A stretch of 8,531 nucleotides of DNA from an uncultured Clostridia bacterium (GTDB lineage: Bacteria; Bacillota; Clostridia; Oscillospirales; Acutalibacteraceae). Numbering within the stretch: position 1 is the first letter of the stretch; each line of letters starts with the position of its first letter. Shown here one piece after another: positions 5,901 through 8,531 of this stretch. The translations under genes were made by a program, and so were the position numbers. The stretch spans positions 1 through 8,531 of the forward strand of contig CAMEMA010000030.1 in the NCBI GenBank assembly GCA_945926705.1, in the 5' to 3' direction. The notes below the pieces were generated by a model. That model did no database searches and was not told where the DNA came from. It saw only the letters and a program-made list of their open reading frames with translations.

Positions 5901-7049
5901 ATGAGAAATTCAACCAAAAACTCAGATTATGTAGTAATCGCAAATCTTGTAGAAAATGAAAAAATCAGCGTATTTATTGCATATAAAGGCAAAAATACTT
6001 TGGACAATCTTTATATCGTAAATCAGTTTTGTTACGACAAAGATGACATGTATTTTTTCAAAAAACTTTTTTCTCTATTTAACTCAGATAATCGTCCAAA
6101 AGAATTTGTGGACTTTTTCGTAAAAAATAATAAATTCTATGCTGTATTTAAATATCAAGAAACTCAAGGAATAAAAGAAAAATATGAAAAGAATTTAAGT
6201 GTTACCGCTTTTGATGACAGATGTAAAATACTTGAATTAATACTTATGAAAATCAGCGCTATACCGAGAATACATCATGAAATATTGGGCTGTGCATCAG
6301 AACCTCAAAATATAAAAGTAAACGAAAATAAAAATATTTTTATCACATACAATCTTCAAAATATATTCAAATACAGAGGTTCAGATACAAAAACTATATT
6401 TGAAAATATTAAAAATATTATTCTGGATGTACTTCCGGCAGAATGTAATGCAAAATTCAACAAACAACTTCATATAGTAATAAGAAAGTGCGCAGAGGGT
6501 GTATATAGTTCTATTCCGGAGCTTATAGTAGAACTGAGAAAAGCCGAAAAGATTTCAAAGGCAACTTCTTGGCTTTCTTATTTTAAGTATCGATTTAGTT
6601 TTTACAAACCTTTAATTTTAAAAATAGGAAAAACAGTTTTAACTTGTTCTGTAATAGCGGGTTTAATATATCTGGGATATTCAAAAATAAATGAGGGACT
6701 AAACACAAATCAAGCCGCAGCAGCGGTTACGATAGGAGGTATAACCTACAATGGAAACTCAAAAGATGAATCAGAAAAAGTCATTTCGACTGAAAATCAA
6801 GATAATCAAAATAATACAAAATCAGCGGATGATATAATATTATCTGAAGGACTTGACATGGAATACGAAGACTATGTCGTACAGCAAGACGATACAATTT
6901 CTTCAATATGCGAACAGTACTATAAAGATACAAAATACATTACAGCAATAGCGACCTTTAATGGCATGGAGATTACGGACAAACTTACTCCGGGAACAAT
7001 ATTAAAACTTCCAAATCGCACGGCAATTGCACTTTATATTTCAAAATAA
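5901..7049 (+). CDS. Membrane pseudokinase-like protein with extracellular LysM domain
   Basis: 382 aa. Residues 1-215 look like a degraded Ser/Thr protein kinase fold. A hinge-like segment (KFYAVFKYQE) is followed by a helix ending RIHH, then EPQNIKVNENKNIFITYNL where active kinases have HRD..KPxN and DFG, and a C-lobe end (IVIRKCAEGVYSSIPELIVEL). No HRD aspartate, DFG or N-lobe VAIK lysine is visible, so it is a probable pseudokinase. A single TM (about 241-259) follows a basic stretch, so the kinase-like part is cytoplasmic. After an Asn/Asp/Ser-rich linker, residues 324-371 are a LysM domain (DYVVQQDDTISSICEQYY ... LTPGTILKLP), expected to bind peptidoglycan or related N-acetylglucosamine polymers outside. 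Transcribed divergently from the receptor gene, with its own promoter and terminator. Inference: a cell-wall-linked sensor or scaffold. Confidence 0.8.
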   Translation: MRNSTKNSDYVVIANLVENEKISVFIAYKGKNTLDNLYIVNQFCYDKDDMYFFKKLFSLFNSDNRPKEFVDFFVKNNKFYAVFKYQETQGIKEKYEKNLSVTAFDDRCKILELILMKISAIPRIHHEILGCASEPQNIKVNENKNIFITYNLQNIFKYRGSDTKTIFENIKNIILDVLPAECNAKFNKQLHIVIRKCAEGVYSSIPELIVELRKAEKISKATSWLSYFKYRFSFYKPLILKIGKTVLTCSVIAGLIYLGYSKINEGLNTNQAAAAVTIGGITYNGNSKDESEKVISTENQDNQNNTKSADDIILSEGLDMEYEDYVVQQDDTISSICEQYYKDTKYITAIATFNGMEITDKLTPGTILKLPNRTAIALYISK

Positions 7050-7053
7050 ACAT

Positions 7054-7078
7054 TCCCCGGCTTGTCCGGGGATATTTT
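7054..7078 (+). terminator. Rho-independent terminator after the LysM gene
   Basis: CCCCGG-CTTGT-CCGGGG with an added T-A pair (7054-7072) forms a GC-rich stem, followed by TATTTT. It starts four bases after the stop codon of the plus-strand gene. The U tract is interrupted, but stem and position are convincing. Confidence 0.8.
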
Positions 7079-7122
7079 AAGATATAAAAAATTTAATTAT
7101 ATTTATTTTATAAAAACAAACC

Positions 7123-7161
7123 ATAAATGCGAAAGCTTCCTCACGGTTACTTCGCATTTAT
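7123..7161. terminator. Symmetric hairpin between convergent genes, possible bidirectional terminator
   Basis: ATAAATGCGAA (7123-7133) and TTCGCATTTAT (7151-7161) are perfect 11-bp arms around a 17-base loop. On the plus strand it is followed by TTGCTTTTATTT, on the minus strand by GGTTTGTTTTTAT. It lies between the convergent genes ending at 7049 and 7237, so it could stop transcription from both sides. The U tracts are imperfect. Confidence 0.55.
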
Positions 7162-7236
7162 TGCTTTTATTTCCGAATATTAGGATAGATATTTAAAATT
7201 TTAATAAATGATAAATACTTTTAAAAATAATTTCGA

Positions 7237-7812
7237 CTATTTTAGTATAGGAACATTACAATGCGTACATCTGTCATTTTTTGGGGAATTTTCGCCTAAG
7301 CAAGAAGGGCAAATTAAATATTCATCATGAGATTTGTCATATTTTTCATAGTATCCGTTAAGCTTGGGGTGAAAACGTACTTTATCTCCAATGTTTAAAT
7401 AATTGTAAAATCTGTCATTGTCAAGCTTACGAATTAATTCTTTACCATCGTTAGTTTTGATACGCAGATAATAGATAATTTTTCGTGTTCTGCTGATAAA
7501 GTTTTCGTTTTTTGAAGTATAGTACTTTTCTTTTACATATTTATCAGTAACTATACCTTCAAATGGTTTTTGAATTAATCGTTTACACTCGCGGAAAACT
7601 AAGGCAAACAAAAAAATACTGGATAATATGGCACCGATTATAAGGTATTTGCCATTTTCCAAGACCGCACAAACACTTATCGGAATTGCAGTTAAAACGA
7701 GCATAATAATTATTACAATGCGCTCAAATTTTCTGGCACCTTTCAATATTTCAGGATTATCCGATCTTTTTGAAAAACCAAGACTTATCCCATTGTTTTT
7801 AGAGCAATCCAC
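7237..7812 (-). CDS. Two-TM protein with C-terminal zinc ribbon
   Basis: 191 aa, function not recognised. The start is GTG at 7810-7812. It is supported by a perfect anti-16S match (AGGAGGTGAT, 7816-7825) at seven bases, with no competing ATG near it. Residues 1-30 are polar. Two hydrophobic helices (about 31-50 and 55-74) form a hairpin that would leave both ends in the cytoplasm. Residues 82-160 are beta-rich (FEGIVTDKYV, YYLRIKTNDGKEL, YLNIGDKVRFHPKLNGYYEKY), suggesting a small OB- or NfeD-like barrel. The C-terminus has CPSC (168-171) and CTHC (182-185), a zinc-ribbon pattern with an 11-residue spacing. Such proteins are common and uncharacterised in Clostridia. It is convergent with the LysM gene, with no evident operon partner in the window. 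Confidence 0.75.
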   Translation of the reverse strand: MDCSKNNGISLGFSKRSDNPEILKGARKFERIVIIIMLVLTAIPISVCAVLENGKYLIIGAILSSIFLFALVFRECKRLIQKPFEGIVTDKYVKEKYYTSKNENFISRTRKIIYYLRIKTNDGKELIRKLDNDRFYNYLNIGDKVRFHPKLNGYYEKYDKSHDEYLICPSCLGENSPKNDRCTHCNVPILK

Positions 7813-7815
7813 TAT

Positions 7816-7825
7816 ATCACCTCCT
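7816..7825 (-). promoter_or_regulatory. Perfect Shine-Dalgarno deciding a GTG start
   Basis: AGGAGGTGAT on the minus strand is complementary over ten bases to the conserved 16S rRNA 3' end. It sits six bases before the GTG (the GGAGG core seven bases before it), so it fixes the start of the zinc-ribbon protein. Confidence 0.8.
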
Positions 7826-7859
7826 AATGTAAAATAAAATTATTGGTCAATTCATTTTC

Positions 7860-8198
7860 TTGACTATTGTTTTTATGTTTTCGTTTTTAGTTAATTTAAT
7901 ACTTTTTTTAATAAAAACTCCTACTAATAGAGCACATAAGGGAACAATAACAAATAATACTATCCACATCATAATGGTATTATTGTTTTCGGTTTTGATA
8001 CTATCTGATGCATGTTTTTTTATTCTTCAATATTTGTTGCCACGATTTTATACTGGTTCAAATACGATATTTCAAGTACTATGTATCTGTTTTCTATTGC
8101 TATGGTATTATTTCTTGTATTTAATCATCCGAAATATACTTAAGTATAAAATAAGTAATTACAATAATTTAAGTTTATATTATTTTCAAAGTTTATAG
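7860..8198 (+). CDS. Doubtful hydrophobic membrane ORF or gene fragment
   Basis: 112 codons from a TTG, or 107 from the ATG at 7875-7877. The product reads like a small membrane protein: hydrophobic segments at about residues 2-18, 35-58 and 68-92 are separated by polar loops (KTPTNRAHKGTITNN; LLPRFYTGSNT), with a Lys/Asn-rich end. Against it, no ribosome binding site precedes either start, and the frame stays open upstream without an ATG until a stop at 7830-7832. It also overlaps the region that should contain the promoter of the divergent zinc-ribbon gene. It may be an N-terminally truncated relic or a chance ORF in T-rich DNA. No family recognised. Confidence 0.3.
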   Translation: MTIVFMFSFLVNLILFLIKTPTNRAHKGTITNNTIHIIMVLLFSVLILSDACFFILQYLLPRFYTGSNTIFQVLCICFLLLWYYFLYLIIRNILKYKISNYNNLSLYYFQSL

Positions 8199-8328
8199 AA
8201 AATGTTCTAAATATTTTTAATATAAATAATTATATACTAAAAACAAAAATATACAAGTAAATTTACATTAAAAATTAGATATTTTAATGATTATTATTTA
8301 AATCTATATATTAATATAAAAAATAAAA

Positions 8329-8373
8329 GCAGTACTATGTTTTTTAAGTATTGCCCTTTTGGGTGGCCTTTTT
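8329..8373 (+). terminator. Possible terminator or small structured RNA end
   Basis: GCAGTACT (8329-8336) can pair with AGTATTGC (8347-8354) over eight positions including one G-U. It is followed at once by CCC-TTTT-GGG, then TGGCC and five T (8369-8373). The GC content stands out from the surrounding AT. The stem next to the U run is short, so a terminator is possible but not firm. It could also be the 3' end of a small RNA. Confidence 0.35.
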
Positions 8374-8424
8374 ATGCAAAAATTTATTAAATTAAATATT
8401 TTATATTATTTTTATAAAAAATAC

Positions 8425-8454
8425 TTGACTTTTATATATATATATATATATAAT
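8425..8454 (+). promoter_or_regulatory. Strong promoter with a (TA)10 repeat as spacer
   Basis: TTGACT (8425-8430) and TATAAT (8449-8454) are separated by 18 bases. The run of ten TA units (8433-8452) fills almost the whole spacer and runs into the -10 box. Both boxes are near consensus. It sits about 50 bases before the ATG of the right-edge gene. Confidence 0.65.
8433..8452. repeat. (TA)10 dinucleotide microsatellite
   Basis: Ten uninterrupted TA units. Gain or loss of a unit changes the -35 to -10 distance of the overlapping promoter by two bases. Confidence 0.9.
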
Positions 8455-8464
8455 GTTAATGTCT

Positions 8465-8479
8465 TTATGGTCACCATAA
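8465..8479. promoter_or_regulatory. Perfect 7-1-7 palindrome downstream of the promoter, candidate operator
   Basis: TTATGGTCACCATAA is a perfect inverted repeat around one central C, starting about ten bases after the -10 box and so near the transcription start. It contains G/C bases in an AT background, which makes chance less likely. It fits a dimeric repressor site in position and form. No specific regulator recognised. Confidence 0.5.
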
Positions 8480-8505
8480 GCTATATCTGCAAGAGAGTGA
8501 TTTCT

Positions 8506-8531
8506 ATGGGTATTGCAGATAAATTATTTAA
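8506..8531 (+). CDS. Start of an unidentified gene cut by the right edge
   Basis: Only eight full codons are present (MGIADKLF). The ATG is preceded by GAGAG (8493-8497) at eight bases and lies about 50 bases after a strong promoter. The product cannot be identified from so little sequence. Confidence 0.5.

Larger units (their letters stand above)
8199..8505. other. AT-rich intergenic region before the right-edge gene
   Basis: No credible gene on either strand. From about 8199 to 8325 it is nearly pure A/T, with a perfect GTAAATTTAC palindrome near 8257-8266. A cluster of short hairpins ending in a U run follows (8329-8373), then another AT stretch, then a strong promoter (8425-8454) and a palindrome (8465-8479) serving the gene at the right edge. 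Confidence 0.6.

Noticed and set aside
7628..7837. Plus-strand ORF of 69 codons opposite the zinc-ribbon gene start
   Set aside because: Overlaps the perfect ribosome binding site and N-terminus of the minus-strand gene; no start signal of its own.

Overview
The window is strongly AT-rich, with low-GC coding regions, A/T-ending codons, AGGAGG-type ribosome binding sites (one a 10/10 match to the 16S 3' end) and simple U-tract terminators. This points to a low-GC Firmicute. A gut-type Clostridia (Ruminococcus/Oscillospiraceae-like) host is my best guess from protein style, not a proven assignment.

Region 1 (1-2286, minus strand) is a tandem array of four complete genes and one truncated gene (running off the left edge). 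Their first ~70 residues are clearly homologous and match the Nif11-like leader peptide pattern, ending in a Gly-Gly motif. After the GG each protein has a divergent region of about 90-120 residues, ending in an Ala/Gly-rich hydrophobic helix and a short basic, often Trp-containing tail. The genes are packed at 2-21 nt or a 4-nt overlap, so they are probably one operon read from ~2350 leftward. This looks like a set of GG-leader export or RiPP-type precursors with large, membrane-inserting cores. No modification enzyme, C39 peptidase transporter or immunity gene lies inside the window, so maturation is unproven.

Region 2 (2287-2758) is intergenic. It holds the probable operon promoter, a 14-codon ORF with a strong ribosome binding site, and several inverted repeats.

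Region 3 (2759-7049) is a divergent pair of membrane signalling proteins sharing a 214-bp promoter region. On the minus strand is a 975-residue receptor: TM, extracytoplasmic propeller-like domain, two TMs, second extracytoplasmic domain, TM, HAMP, degenerate class III cyclase-like domain, TPR-like tail. On the plus strand is a 382-residue protein with a cytoplasmic pseudokinase-like domain, one TM and an extracellular LysM domain. Both have an extracytoplasmic sensor joined to a signalling domain that has lost catalytic residues.

Region 4 (7050-8531) has a strong terminator, a long symmetric hairpin between convergent genes, a minus-strand two-TM zinc-ribbon protein (GTG start), a doubtful plus-strand hydrophobic ORF, a nearly gene-free AT-rich stretch with a possible structured RNA or terminator, and a strong promoter. 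The promoter spacer is a (TA)10 repeat; just downstream is a perfect 7-1-7 palindrome, then the first eight codons of a gene cut by the right edge.
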